This document shows positions 51,102-62,245 of a stretch of DNA of 64,000 nt, piece by piece. How positions within the stretch are numbered: position 1 is the first letter of the stretch; every line of letters starts with the position of its first letter. Source of the stretch: JBDIAG01 sp963835085 (GTDB taxonomy: Bacteria; Actinomycetota; Actinomycetes; Actinomycetales; CAWJMD01); contig CAWIED010000001.1 in assembly GCA_963835085.1 (NCBI GenBank), positions 3,100,001 to 3,164,000 of the forward strand, given 5' to 3'. The position numbers and the translations under genes were made by a program. Under the pieces are notes generated by a model. The model was not told the DNA's origin, did no database searches, and saw nothing but the letters and a program-made list of their open reading frames with translations.

Positions 51102-53341
51102 GGGTAGCGCAGCCGGCCGTTGCCCAGCGCCACCAGCTGATCGAGCGGTGAGTCGACCCACGGATACCAGTTCTGCTGTCCATGGGCGGCATAGAGCACC
51201 GACAGCACGGCCACGATGAACAGCAGAAGCAGCCCCACAGCGAACGTGGCACCGATACCACCAGGCGTCACTCCCCGGGCCAGTGCCCGCGACCCGCGAC
51301 GCAGCGATCCGCCGCCGAGACCCCACCACGCCGACAGGCCCAGCACGGCGCCGGCCACAACCAGCGGCGCCAGGCCTCGCAGGGTGCCTTCGCCCAGTGG
51401 CACCACCAGACCGGTCGCGAAGTAGCCGCAGATGGCAAGCACCACCGGCAGGATGAGCGCGAACACCGCCCCGAAACAGGCGGCCACCAGATGCAGCGGA
51501 GACTGTAGCGCCGCCACGAAGACGTCACTCAGCCGCTTGCCATGGGTGTTCCGGCGCCTGACCAGCGTCCATGAGATCCGGTCGACGGTGCGGGCAAGGG
51601 CGGAGACCACGGCGAAAGCCGCCACGGTCACGAAGGGGGCAGTGAGCATGCCCGCAACGAGCAGCAGCAGCGCGGTGAGCATGGTGCCCGTGCGGGCCGG
51701 GCGGGATCTGGCGGCCGAGTCTTCGTTGTCCGGGGCCGGAACGGGCTGCACCGGGGCCTGCCGTACCAAGGGCTGTTGAACGGGCGCCTCCCGTACCCAC
51801 GGCTGCTGAACGTGGGCCTGCTGAGCCGGGGCCGATTGCACACGAGGTGCAGACAACCCGGGCGCTTCCGGTTGACCCGGTGACGGGTGGTAGCCGCCGA
51901 TCCGTTGCCCGCTCGGCGGCGGATAGGCCTGCGCAGGAGCCTGGTTCGAGGACGAGTGCGGCGAAGCGGTGGGATGCGCCCGGGTGGTCTCGACTCCTGG
52001 GAACTGCGTGGTGGCAGCCGCCGTAGCGCTGGGCAGGTTGGCGCGGGCGGCCGGAGGTGTGGAGTCTCCGCGCCACCACGCCCGCAACGACTTCGGCTGC
52101 CGCCCAGCCTCACCAGCCGTGCTGTTCTGACCAGCGGGAACGTTCTGACCAGTAGAGACGATCTGACCGGCAGCGCCTGCCTGACCGGCATGGGTCACCC
52201 GGCCCGCCGCACTGGCGCCCACCCCGGCGGCCGTGGGTGTCACGGGAGGCGCACTGGAGAACACCCGGGTCTCACCCTGGCGCGACGAGACCGGCTGGAC
52301 GACGGTCTCGGCCTGCCCTGCCGAGCGGGCCGTTAGGCCGGGACTGGTCTGGTCGATGCGGGCCTGAACGCGGGTCTGGTCAGCGGGGGCCTGATCGCTG
52401 TGGGCCGAGCGAGCCTCGGCACGATACGGCGCCGCAGGGGTTGTCGTCGCGCCGCTGGGCACGAGCTGGGTGAGCGAGCTAGCCGCACTGTCGAGCACCA
52501 CCGTGTGCTCGGCGAGCGCAGTCAGCGCCGAGCGCAGTTCCGCCGGCCGCGGCCGGCTGGCGGGCTCGGGCGACAGCGCCGAACGCAACACCGACACCAG
52601 CACCAGTGGCACACCGTCGAGATCGGCCTCACCGCGACGCACTCGGTCGAGCACCACTTCCATCGGCCCCTTGCCGAACGGCGCCCTACCGGTGGCGGCG
52701 AATGTCATGGTCGCTGCCCAGCCCCACCAATCAGTGGCACGGTCAACCGTGCCGCCCTCGATCAATTCGGGCGAGAGGTAGCCCGGCGTGCCCATCACGA
52801 GTCCGGTCATCGTCAGCCGCGCGTCGTCGGCCACATGCGCGATGCCGAAGTCGATCACCACCGGGTCACCGTCTACCACGAGCACGTTGCCCGGCTTGAG
52901 GTCCCGGTGCACCACCCCAGCGCGGTGAATTGCGCCCAAGGCGTCGCCCAGGCCGAAGCCGAGCCGTGCCAGAGCAGGCGCCGCGAACGGGCCGTGCTCG
53001 ACCACATAGTTGTCAAGAGTGACCGCGGGGACGTACTCGGTGGCCACATAGGGCAGCGGGCCGTGCACATCGGCGTCGAGCACCTGCGCCACCCGTGGAT
53101 GCCGCACCCGTTGCAGCGAAGAGACCTCACGCTCCAGCCGGCGCCGGGCGTCGGGGTCGCCGGCCACATGCGGCCGCAGCACCTTGACCGCCACCGCCCG
53201 GTGCTCTGCGTCGAGGCCGAGATAGACGACCCCCATCCCGCCTTCGCCGATGCGCTGCGCCAGCCGGTAAGGACCCACGGTGCGGCCGGTGAGATCTCCG
53301 GTCGCACGCGGGGCCGAGGGGTCGTCCAGCGGGCGGCTCAC
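51098..53341 (-). CDS. Ser/Thr protein kinase with long linker and polytopic membrane domain
   Basis: The 747-residue protein begins with a complete Hanks-type kinase: RIGEGGMGVVY, lysine in AVKVL (about residue 53), HRDLKPGNVL, DFGIAH and GTPGYLSPE. Residues from about 290 to 560 are a low-complexity linker rich in Ala, Gln, Pro, Thr and Ser with degenerate repeats such as VQQPWVREAPVQQPLVRQAP. The C-terminus has about five membrane helices and no PASTA or other extracellular sensor, so the linker-membrane part is unusual. GTG 53341 (VSRPLDD) is taken as start; a longer frame adds 65 residues rich in Arg. Targets unknown. Confidence 0.9.
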   Translation of the reverse strand: MSRPLDDPSAPRATGDLTGRTVGPYRLAQRIGEGGMGVVYLGLDAEHRAVAVKVLRPHVAGDPDARRRLEREVSSLQRVRHPRVAQVLDADVHGPLPYVATEYVPAVTLDNYVVEHGPFAAPALARLGFGLGDALGAIHRAGVVHRDLKPGNVLVVDGDPVVIDFGIAHVADDARLTMTGLVMGTPGYLSPELIEGGTVDRATDWWGWAATMTFAATGRAPFGKGPMEVVLDRVRRGEADLDGVPLVLVSVLRSALSPEPASRPRPAELRSALTALAEHTVVLDSAASSLTQLVPSGATTTPAAPYRAEARSAHSDQAPADQTRVQARIDQTSPGLTARSAGQAETVVQPVSSRQGETRVFSSAPPVTPTAAGVGASAAGRVTHAGQAGAAGQIVSTGQNVPAGQNSTAGEAGRQPKSLRAWWRGDSTPPAARANLPSATAAATTQFPGVETTRAHPTASPHSSSNQAPAQAYPPPSGQRIGGYHPSPGQPEAPGLSAPRVQSAPAQQAHVQQPWVREAPVQQPLVRQAPVQPVPAPDNEDSAARSRPARTGTMLTALLLLVAGMLTAPFVTVAAFAVVSALARTVDRISWTLVRRRNTHGKRLSDVFVAALQSPLHLVAACFGAVFALILPVVLAICGYFATGLVVPLGEGTLRGLAPLVVAGAVLGLSAWWGLGGGSLRRGSRALARGVTPGGIGATFAVGLLLLFIVAVLSVLYAAHGQQNWYPWVDSPLDQLVALGNGRLRYP

Positions 53342-53546
53342 CGTTCCACGGTACGTCACGGTCCTGAGGTGCCCGTGAATGACGTTGCCTGAGTGGCTGG
53401 TGAGGCTTCTGTGAATGTGACGTGACCCCGCCGTAACTGACATCCTCGTCAGGGACCCGGGTCGTCGCTGGCACCGCCGTCCAGGGCGCACGCCCGCCGT
53501 ACCAGCGTGGAAAGTCCAGTGCTGGGACGGGCTCACGCAGGGCGCC

Positions 53547-53975
53547 TTATGTACTGATGTACGTCTCCAGCAGGTCGCGCTCGAGCCGCAGCTCGTCGAT
53601 CCGGAACTTCACCAGGTCACCGATGCTGACCAGGCCGCTGAGCTCGCCATCGATCAGCACCGGCACGTGCCGGAACCTGCGCTCGGTCATCACACCGAGC
53701 AACTCCACCAGGCTCGCCTGCGGTTCGCAGGTCACCACATCGGCCGTCATGATGTCCGAGACCTGGCGGTGCATGAGCTCGGGGCCGTGCTCAGCCAGCG
53801 CGCGGACAACGTCACGCTCCGAGACGATGCCGAGCACCGTCTTGCCGTTGCTCGACACGACCATCGCGCCGATCTTGTTCGTCGTCAGCAAATCGACGAG
53901 GTTGCTCACCGGTGCCTCCGGCGGCAACGTGACGACCCGATTGCCCTTGACCCGCAGCACATCACTGATTCGCAC
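53547..53975 (-). CDS. CBS-domain pair protein
   Basis: The 142-residue protein consists of two CBS domains: RISDVLRVKGNRVVTLPPEAPVSNLVDLLTTNKIGAMVVSSNGKTVLGIVSERDVVRAL and VSDIMTADVVTCEPQASLVELLGVMTERRFRHVPVLIDGELSGLVSIGDLVKFRIDEL. Such pairs bind adenosyl nucleotides and sense energy state; stand-alone forms are often hypoxia- or stress-linked in actinobacteria. AGGAGG seven bases before GTG 53975 decides the start over a longer frame. Its gene lies 205 bp upstream of the kinase gene on the same strand. Confidence 0.92.
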   Translation of the reverse strand: MRISDVLRVKGNRVVTLPPEAPVSNLVDLLTTNKIGAMVVSSNGKTVLGIVSERDVVRALAEHGPELMHRQVSDIMTADVVTCEPQASLVELLGVMTERRFRHVPVLIDGELSGLVSIGDLVKFRIDELRLERDLLETYIST

Positions 53976-54186
53976 CCGTGACCTCCTCGTGTGCGGACGC
54001 GTCGTTGCGTCCAATTCCGACGGTACTTGCCCACACGCGCGGAGGCTAGGGCTGGGCGCCACCCGCCATGCCTGTGCCGCGTGGGTGATCGGTCGGCGAG
54101 CCGAAACACGGGGTCCTCGCTAGGCTCGAGCTACAACCGAGCGCACCATGGTGGGCTCCGAACGGGCGACCCGGAGGAGATGCGAC

Positions 54187-56580
<2,394 letters not shown>

Positions 56581-56585
56581 CTACG

Positions 56586-57128
56586 GCGATGCCGTTCGGT
56601 TGTTCGTCTGGTGCGGGGTCACGATCCGTGTGGAGTGTCGCGGGCCGTGTGCGGCTGGGTTAGGCCCTAACCCGGCCCAAATCCGGCACTGACCCTGATG
56701 GCCCAGCGATAAGGGGCCAGTCCGCCGGTGGTGACGGGCAGAGCGGTGACAGGTGGGCCTAGTTCAGCGGCGCGCGGCAGCCCAGGGGACCGGGCGGGGG
56801 GACAGGTGGACGGAGCCGGGCGATGGGGAGCTACAGCCTGCCCAGGTCTTCCGCAAAGGGCGGTTTCGACAGTCGCGGGCCGCGAGCTTTTCCTGCGCTA
56901 TGGCAATGCCCCGTCCGGCGGGGCATTGCCATAGCGTCAGAAACCGGACCCCGTTCACAGCCCTGCAGACGCCGGACTCGACGCATGACGATGCGGAGGC
57001 GTTGAAGATCGAATCAGAGGTCCGGCAAGACCGTGATTCACCTTGTGACAAGGGCTGCGCCTTCCTCCAGACGCAGCCCCGAAAGCCCGGTTGACACCCA
57101 CCTTCGAGCCCCGACCGAACGGCATTGC
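56586..57128. repeat. MITE-like element, copy 2 (543 bp, non-coding)
   Basis: The ends GCGATGCCGTTCGGT (56586-56600) and its complement at 57114-57128 match at 14 of 15 positions. Internal sequence is similar to 41932-42618 over nearly its whole length, apart from a gap of about 140 bp near 56985. A perfect hairpin is at 56897-56935. It fills the space between the convergent otsAB and LacI genes. CTAG flanks it on both sides (56577-56580, the otsAB stop, and 57130-57133 with the LacI stop). A minus-strand frame of 126 codons runs through it, but copy 1 does not preserve it. Confidence 0.78.
56897..56935. repeat. Perfect hairpin (17-bp stem, 5-base loop) inside element copy 2
   Basis: GCTATGGCAATGCCCCG at 56897-56913 is exactly complementary to 56919-56935 around TCCGG. 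No T-run follows on either strand. It is the best-preserved member of the three hairpins with the ATGCCCC core. Confidence 0.88.
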
Positions 57129-57130
57129 AC

Positions 57131-58138
57131 CTAGGGCGCGGCACCCGTCGAGGCCCGTACCACCAGCTCCGGCCGGAACACGAACTCCTGCCTCGGGTTC
57201 CGCACGCCGGCGATCTCGTCGAGCAGTGCCTGTGCGGCGGCGGCGCTCATCCCGGCCACCGATTGCCGGATGGTCGTCAGCGGTGGGTCGGTGAAGCCGA
57301 CGAGCAGGGAGTCGTCATAGCCCACCACCGACAGCTGACCCGGCACCGACAGACCCCGGTCGCGGGCCGCCCTGATGACGCCCAACGCCATCAGATCCGA
57401 ACCGCAGATGACGGCCGTGCAGCCCGTGTCCATCAGACGATGACCTGCCGCGGCACCGCCCTCGACGCTGAACATCGAGTAGGCGATGCGGCTTTCGTCT
57501 GCCGGGCTGCCCAGCTGCTCCTGCACCGCGGCCCGAAAGCCCGCCACCTTGCGGGCCACCGGGGTGAACCGGTTAGAACCGACGGCGAGACCGATCCGGG
57601 TGTGCCCCTGGCTCACCAGGTGGGCGATGGCCAGATGCATCGAGGCCACGTCGTCGTTGGAGATGAAGGGTGCGTCCACCTGGGCCAGATACCCGTTGAC
57701 GAACACGAGCGGCAGCCCCCGCCGGCGCAAGGCGAGGTAACGCTCGGGGTCTGCGGTGGCGTCGGCATGCAGGCCCGACACGAAGACGATGCCGCTCACC
57801 CCGCGATCGAGCAGCATGGCCGTGTACTCGTCCTCGTGGATGCCGTCCGGGCTCTGCGTGCACAAGATCGAGGTGTAGCCGTGTTGCACCAGAGCCTTCT
57901 CGATGTGTTGCGCGAAGGCGGCGAAGACGGGGTTCTCCAGTTCGGCGATCACGAGGCCCACCAGCCCGGCCGCCTTGGGGCGCAGCAGGCTGGGGCGCTC
58001 GTAGCCGAGAACGTCGAGCGCCGTGAGCACGGCCTGCCGGGTGGCGCGGGCGACGCCGGGACGCCCGTTGAGCACCCGGCTCACCGTCGCCTCGCTGACC
58101 TTGGCGGCGGCGGCGATATCGGACAACGTCGCGCGCAT
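57131..58138 (-). CDS. LacI-family transcriptional regulator
   Basis: The 335-residue repressor starts MRATLSDIAAAAKVSEATVSRVLNGRPGVARATRQAV, a complete LacI helix-turn-helix and hinge, followed by the periplasmic-binding-protein-like core (VGLVIAELENPVFAAFAQHIEKALVQHGY, then FISNDDVASMHLAIAHLVSQGHTRIGLAVGS and VVGYDDSLLVGFTDPPLTTIRQSV). It senses a sugar or related ligand. ATG 58138 has TACCGT six bases upstream. No sugar transport or catabolic genes are beside it; the divergent DUF4032 gene is the nearest possible target. The TAG stop touches the end of the repeat element. Confidence 0.94.
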   Translation of the reverse strand: MRATLSDIAAAAKVSEATVSRVLNGRPGVARATRQAVLTALDVLGYERPSLLRPKAAGLVGLVIAELENPVFAAFAQHIEKALVQHGYTSILCTQSPDGIHEDEYTAMLLDRGVSGIVFVSGLHADATADPERYLALRRRGLPLVFVNGYLAQVDAPFISNDDVASMHLAIAHLVSQGHTRIGLAVGSNRFTPVARKVAGFRAAVQEQLGSPADESRIAYSMFSVEGGAAAGHRLMDTGCTAVICGSDLMALGVIRAARDRGLSVPGQLSVVGYDDSLLVGFTDPPLTTIRQSVAGMSAAAAQALLDEIAGVRNPRQEFVFRPELVVRASTGAAP

Positions 58139-58144
58139 GGGGCG

Positions 58145-58150
58145 ACGGTA
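58145..58150 (-). promoter_or_regulatory. Candidate -10 of a leaderless promoter (LacI-family gene)
   Basis: TACCGT on the minus strand is six bases before the ATG at 58138. Confidence 0.5.
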
Positions 58151-58196
58151 GCCGACTCGGGACCGACCGCAGGCCGGCTTCGGGGAGGATAGAGAT

Positions 58197-59465
58197 ATGT
58201 CACCACAGATCATGGCGAGCATCACCGATCCCGCCCTGCTCGGGCTGCCGTGGTCGATCCCGTTGCAGGAGTGGCCAGACTCCGCCCTGTCGGCGTTGCC
58301 TCGCGGGATCTCCCGGCACGTCGTGCGATTCGCCCGGGTCGGGTCGCAAGTGGTGGCGATCAAGGAGATCAGCGAGCATCTCGCGCAGAAGGAGTACAAC
58401 CTGCTGCGCACGCTGATCCGGCTCGACATCCCCTGCGTGGAGCCGATGGCGGTGATCAGCGGCCGCACGGCGCCCGACGGTCGTCCACTCGAGCCGTGCC
58501 TGATCACTAAGCACCTGCGATTCTCGCTGCCCTACCGGGCACTGTTCAGCCAGACTCTGCGCCCCGACACCTGGGAGCGGGCGGTGGACGCGTTGGCCGT
58601 CCTGCTGGTGCGCCTGCACCTGACGGGCTTCTGGTGGGGAGACGTGTCGCTGTCGAACACGCTGTTCCGGCGCAACGCCGGTGAGTTCGCGGCGTACCTG
58701 GTGGACGTCGAGACCGGGGTGCTACGCGATCAGCTCTCCGCCGGTCAGCGCGCCCACGACCTCGAGATCGCCAGCGTCAACATCGCCGGTGAGATCCTCG
58801 ACCTGCAGGCCGGTGGCCTGTTGAGCGAAGAGGTCGACGCTGCCGAAGCCAGCGCGTCGATCGTGGAGCGCTACCACCATCTGTGGAACACACTCACCGC
58901 CCCGGAGTCATTCGAGGCCGAGGAGATGTGGCGGGTGCAGGCCCGGATCGCCGCCCTCAACTCACTGGGCTTCGACGTGGGCGAGCTGGCGATCACCACC
59001 GACCTGGCCGGCACCACGATGCAGATCCAGCCCAAGGTCGTCGACGCCGGGCACCACTCCCGGCGGCTCATGCGGCTCACGGGCCTCGACGTGGAGGAGA
59101 ACCAGGCACGCCGGCTGCTCAACGATCTCGACGCCTTCCGCGCCTATACCGACCAGCAGAACGAGGACGAGGGTCTCGTCGCGCACCAGTGGCTCACTCA
59201 GGTGTATGAGCCTGTCCTGCAAGGAATCCCACGCGACCTGAGCACCAAGCTCGAACCCGCCGAGGTCTTTCACGAAGTGCTCGAGCACCGCTGGTACCTC
59301 TCCGAGCGCCGCGGCAGCGACGTCCCGATGTCGGAGGTCGTCGACTCCTATGTCGAGAACGTGCTGCGCTACAAGCCCGACGAGGCCTCGGTGGTGGGCG
59401 TCGACACAGCCGAGTTGCCCATCGTCGCGCGCGCGCAATCGCTGGAAAACCCTTCCACCGGTTGA
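58197..59465 (+). CDS. DUF4032 kinase-like-fold protein
   Basis: The 422-residue protein has elements of a lipopolysaccharide-kinase-like or aminoglycoside-kinase-like fold: HVVRFARVGSQVVAIKEIS with a possible ATP-binding lysine, LLVRLHLTGFWWGDVSLSNTLF in the place of the catalytic loop (Asp in WGDVSLSN), and AYLVDVETG as the metal-binding aspartate region. A C-terminal domain of about 200 residues is the DUF4032 part. The catalytic residues seem present, so it may be an active kinase, but the substrate is unknown. It is divergent from the LacI regulator. Confidence 0.85.
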   Translation: MSPQIMASITDPALLGLPWSIPLQEWPDSALSALPRGISRHVVRFARVGSQVVAIKEISEHLAQKEYNLLRTLIRLDIPCVEPMAVISGRTAPDGRPLEPCLITKHLRFSLPYRALFSQTLRPDTWERAVDALAVLLVRLHLTGFWWGDVSLSNTLFRRNAGEFAAYLVDVETGVLRDQLSAGQRAHDLEIASVNIAGEILDLQAGGLLSEEVDAAEASASIVERYHHLWNTLTAPESFEAEEMWRVQARIAALNSLGFDVGELAITTDLAGTTMQIQPKVVDAGHHSRRLMRLTGLDVEENQARRLLNDLDAFRAYTDQQNEDEGLVAHQWLTQVYEPVLQGIPRDLSTKLEPAEVFHEVLEHRWYLSERRGSDVPMSEVVDSYVENVLRYKPDEASVVGVDTAELPIVARAQSLENPSTG

Positions 59466-59662
59466 GAGTTGGTCCTGGTTCGGTCCGCCGTAGGCTCGCC
59501 AGGGAATGAGCCAAGGGGACCTTCGACTCTGCCCCTGGGGTCGCTGAGGTCGTGACTTTGGCCGAGGTGGGCGTGGCGGCGTGCCCAGAACAGCGAGGGG
59601 CCAAGACATGACACCCACACAATGGCGATTCAACGACTTCGTCTGCGCCCTCGGCACGGTCC
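59466..59662. other. Intergenic stretch with no recognised feature
   Basis: No gene, hairpin or repeat stands out between the DUF4032 stop and the alcohol dehydrogenase remnant. Confidence 0.5.
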
Positions 59663-59863
59663 GGTGTCGTCACCGCCCTCGGGCCGGGCGTTCGACGGCT
59701 CCGCCGCGGAGACCGGGTGGGGATCGCCTGGCTGCGCAGCACCTGCGGTGCGTGCCGATGGTGTCGGGAAGGACGCGAGAACCTGTGCCCGTCCTCGCAG
59801 TACAACGGCTGGGACGTGGACGGCGGGTTCGCCGAGTACCTGACAGCACCTGAGGGATTCGCC
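59663..59863 (+). pseudogene. Fragment of a zinc alcohol dehydrogenase (AdhP-like)
   Basis: One frame reads GVVTALGPGVRRLRRGDRVGIAWLRSTCGACRWCREGRENLCPSSQYNGWDVDGGFAEYLTAPEGFA, a clear match to the structural-zinc region of AdhP-type alcohol dehydrogenases, with all four zinc cysteines. There is no matching N-terminal zinc site before it and no Rossmann domain after it; the frame runs directly into the opposite-strand MFS gene. It is about 67 residues of a normally 340-residue enzyme and is therefore a decayed remnant. Confidence 0.82.
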
Positions 59864-59886
59864 GTGGGCGGCACTCGATCCGGGTT

Positions 59887-61254
59887 TCAGCCTGTTTTCC
59901 GGAGGCGCAGCGAGGCGACGGCGAGGGCAAGGAGAAGAAGGCCCGTCACTGCGAAGTCGATCCGCAGCCCGGCCATGAAGTCGGAGCGAACGGCGAGGAC
60001 CGCGCCGAAGACGGCAACGCCGAGGGAGCCGCCCAGCTGACGGGCCGTGTTGAGCACGCCGCTCGCGGTGCCCGCCTGTGCGGCGGGAATGTGATCCATG
60101 ATGAGCGCGGTGAGCGGCGGGACGGTGAAAGATCCCCCGACACTCACCGGCACCATGAGCAGAGCCGCGACGAAGATCGACGCCTGCGTGGGCAGCAGAG
60201 CCAGCCCGAGGAGCCCCAATGCCATCAGAACCATGCCCACGATGGTCGTCAGGACCTTCCCGAAGCGCTCCATCGCTCGAGCGACGAGCGGGTTGAGGAG
60301 GGCGACAAGCCCGGTCATGGGAAGGAACAGCAAGCCCGTGGCCAGCGCACTCGCCGCACGCTGCTGCTGGAAGTAGAGGCTCTGCACGAACACGACACCG
60401 TAGAACGCGGCCATCGTGACGAACGCGATGCCGAGCCCGGTGGACACCGCGCCCGACCTGAACAGGCCGAGCGGCACCATCGGATGGCGACCGCGGAGTT
60501 GAGCGATGACGAAGACGACCGCTCCGACGACGGCCACGGCGATCGCCGCCACGACCTGGACGGAGCCGTAGCCGCGCGAACCGCCCTCGATGATGCCGTA
60601 GGTCAGTCCACCGAGCGCGGCGATGGCAGCGACCTGCCCGGTCCAGTCGAACGGGTTCACGCGTCGCACAGACGGGCGGACCCGGCTCAGGACGACGAGG
60701 GCGATCGCTCCCACGGGCACGTTCACGAAGAAGATCAACCGCCAGTCGAGCTGCGTCAGGGCGCCGCCGACGACCGGCCCGGCGGCTGCGGCGACGGAAC
60801 CACCAAGCGCCCAGTACGTGATCGCACGGCCGCGCTCGATCGGATCGTGATACGCCTCGCGGATGAGTGCGAGCGAGGTCGGCGTGATCATCGCCGCGCC
60901 GAAGCCCTGCACCACTCGGCCGGCGATCAGAATCGGCAGGCTCGGTGCGAGTCCGCACACGGCCGAGGCGATGAGGAAGACAACCATGCCGATCCCGTAA
61001 GCGCGACGAGCACCGACCCGATCGGAGAACGTCCCGGCGAACAGCTGTAGTGCAGAGAACATCAGCGTGTATCCGGTGACCACCCACTGCAGCCCGGACA
61101 GGCCTCCGCCGAGCTCATGGCGGATGTCGGGCAGCGCGACGTTCACGATCTGCGCGTCGAGTGCGACGACGAAGAATCCAAGCATCGCGACCACGAGCGA
61201 GGCCCGTGGCCGGGTGGCGGCTGTAGGGCTGGTGGTAGCAGTGGTGTCGGGCAT
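59887..61254 (-). CDS. DHA2-type MFS multidrug/efflux transporter
   Basis: The 455-residue protein has about fourteen hydrophobic segments and typical DHA2 motifs: LDAQIVNVALPDI (motif D1-like), QWVVTGYTLMFSALQLFAGTFSDRVGARRAYGIG, GRVVQGFGAAMITPTSLALI and WALGGSVAAAAGPVVGGALTQLDWRLIFFVNVPVG (motif C region). It probably exports drugs or other lipophilic compounds with proton influx. ATG 61254 (MPDTTATTSP) is preceded by AAGG. An upstream dyad suggests a repressor, but no TetR gene is in view; the adjacent dehydrogenase remnant points to past deletion here. Confidence 0.92.
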   Translation of the reverse strand: MPDTTATTSPTAATRPRASLVVAMLGFFVVALDAQIVNVALPDIRHELGGGLSGLQWVVTGYTLMFSALQLFAGTFSDRVGARRAYGIGMVVFLIASAVCGLAPSLPILIAGRVVQGFGAAMITPTSLALIREAYHDPIERGRAITYWALGGSVAAAAGPVVGGALTQLDWRLIFFVNVPVGAIALVVLSRVRPSVRRVNPFDWTGQVAAIAALGGLTYGIIEGGSRGYGSVQVVAAIAVAVVGAVVFVIAQLRGRHPMVPLGLFRSGAVSTGLGIAFVTMAAFYGVVFVQSLYFQQQRAASALATGLLFLPMTGLVALLNPLVARAMERFGKVLTTIVGMVLMALGLLGLALLPTQASIFVAALLMVPVSVGGSFTVPPLTALIMDHIPAAQAGTASGVLNTARQLGGSLGVAVFGAVLAVRSDFMAGLRIDFAVTGLLLLALAVASLRLRKTG

Positions 61255-61273
61255 TCTGGCCTTCCGAGGTGAG

Positions 61274-61300
61274 AGCAGGTCTGCTTCTAGACAACCTGCT
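61274..61300. promoter_or_regulatory. Dyad AGCAGGT-N13-ACCTGCT upstream of the DHA2 exporter
   Basis: The 27-bp inverted repeat lies 20 bp before the exporter start. Its size and place fit a TetR-type operator. Confidence 0.5.
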
Positions 61301-61320
61301 GCCACGTCGGGCAAGAAGTC

Positions 61321-61354
61321 CCTGACGTACTGCGTACTGGCAGTACACGTCAGG
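61321..61354. promoter_or_regulatory. Inverted repeat between GH114 stop and exporter promoter
   Basis: CCTGACGTACTG at 61321-61332 pairs with 61341-61354 with a two-base bulge. It starts seven bases after the GH114 stop on the minus strand, so it may end that transcript, or be a second operator for the exporter. There is no T-run. Confidence 0.45.
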
Positions 61355-61360
61355 CGCGGC

Positions 61361-62245
61361 TCAGCACGTTCCCCGGACGGCGTTGAGCGAGAGCTCCTTG
61401 AACATGACGTACATGCCCTTCGGCACCTTGCGGCACACGTCGGCGGGCCTGCCCGTGTACTCGATCACGACCACGGGCTTGCCGGCAGCCAGGAAGTCGT
61501 CGTAGGCGTCGCACTCCTGGAACTCGTGGCACTGCTCGTTGACCGCGAAATCGACGACATCGCTGACTTGATCGAGGATCTCCGGGGCGTTCTTCAGCCC
61601 GAAGGCCAAGCCGCGTTCGTGCGCGAGCCGGGCCAAGGCGCGCACATACGACGCAGCATCGCCCTGGCTGAGCGGAAAGCCGGTCTGCTGGCCGTACCCC
61701 TGCACGTTGTCGGGGTCGACGGCGTCGAAACCCTTTGCGGCGCAATCGTCGAGCCGACGGGCCATCAGCGGCAACAACACGTCCTGGCGGCGGATGTCGA
61801 GCCAGCGTTCACCGGGCCAGCCGTCCATCTCGCGGCCGATCACCTTGGCCGGGAAGGCCGAGGCGTCCGGACGCCAGTCTTCGTAGGCCCCGGCGTTGAT
61901 GTAACAGACCGCCCGGTGGCCGTGCGCCTTCAGCGCCGACACGGTGGCGGCCGTGTTGTCGCGCCCGTCGATGTCGTAGACGTCGGCCGGCACGCTCAGG
62001 TCGGGCGTGCCAGACAGTTGCACCTGCCACGTGAGCCCTTGGGCAGGCTTCCAGTAGCCACCAGGCTGAACGGCCGCACCGGTTCGACTCCCCTGTGCCT
62101 GCTCGGTCTGGGCCGGAGTTCCGGTGGGAGTGGCAGATTCCGCATTGGCCGCGCCGCTGACACAGCCGGCCAGCACCAGGGCCACCACGGCCAGGGCCGG
62201 TGCCAGACCGGCCCTCCTGCGCCACGACCCGCTCACCGGCCTCAC
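61361..62245 (-). CDS. GH114-family endo-alpha-1,4-polygalactosaminidase-like lipoprotein
   Basis: The 294-residue protein has a short leader with lipobox (ALVLAGC, about residue 28), an Ala/Thr-rich spacer and the GH114 domain: GLTWQVQLSGTPDLSVPADVYDIDGRDNTAATVSALKAHGHRAVCYINAGAYEDWRPD, ERWLDIRRQDVLLPLMARRLDDCAAKGFDAVDPDNVQGY and later GLAFGLKNAPE and VNEQCHEFQEC. The family cuts alpha-1,4-galactosamine polymers such as galactosaminogalactan. GTG 62245 overlaps the stop of the upstream spherulin-4-like gene; GTG 62248 is equally possible. It probably trims an exopolysaccharide made by genes beyond the right edge. Confidence 0.88.
   Translation of the reverse strand: MRPVSGSWRRRAGLAPALAVVALVLAGCVSGAANAESATPTGTPAQTEQAQGSRTGAAVQPGGYWKPAQGLTWQVQLSGTPDLSVPADVYDIDGRDNTAATVSALKAHGHRAVCYINAGAYEDWRPDASAFPAKVIGREMDGWPGERWLDIRRQDVLLPLMARRLDDCAAKGFDAVDPDNVQGYGQQTGFPLSQGDAASYVRALARLAHERGLAFGLKNAPEILDQVSDVVDFAVNEQCHEFQECDAYDDFLAAGKPVVVIEYTGRPADVCRKVPKGMYVMFKELSLNAVRGTC

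Noticed and set aside
56764..57144. 126-codon minus-strand open frame inside repeat element copy 2
   Set aside because: Copy 1 does not keep the frame (stops and length changes), so the similarity is at the DNA level, not protein level.
61321..61354. Classical rho-independent terminator after the GH114 gene
   Set aside because: The stem is plausible but no T-run follows on the minus strand, so it is listed only as an inverted repeat of uncertain role.
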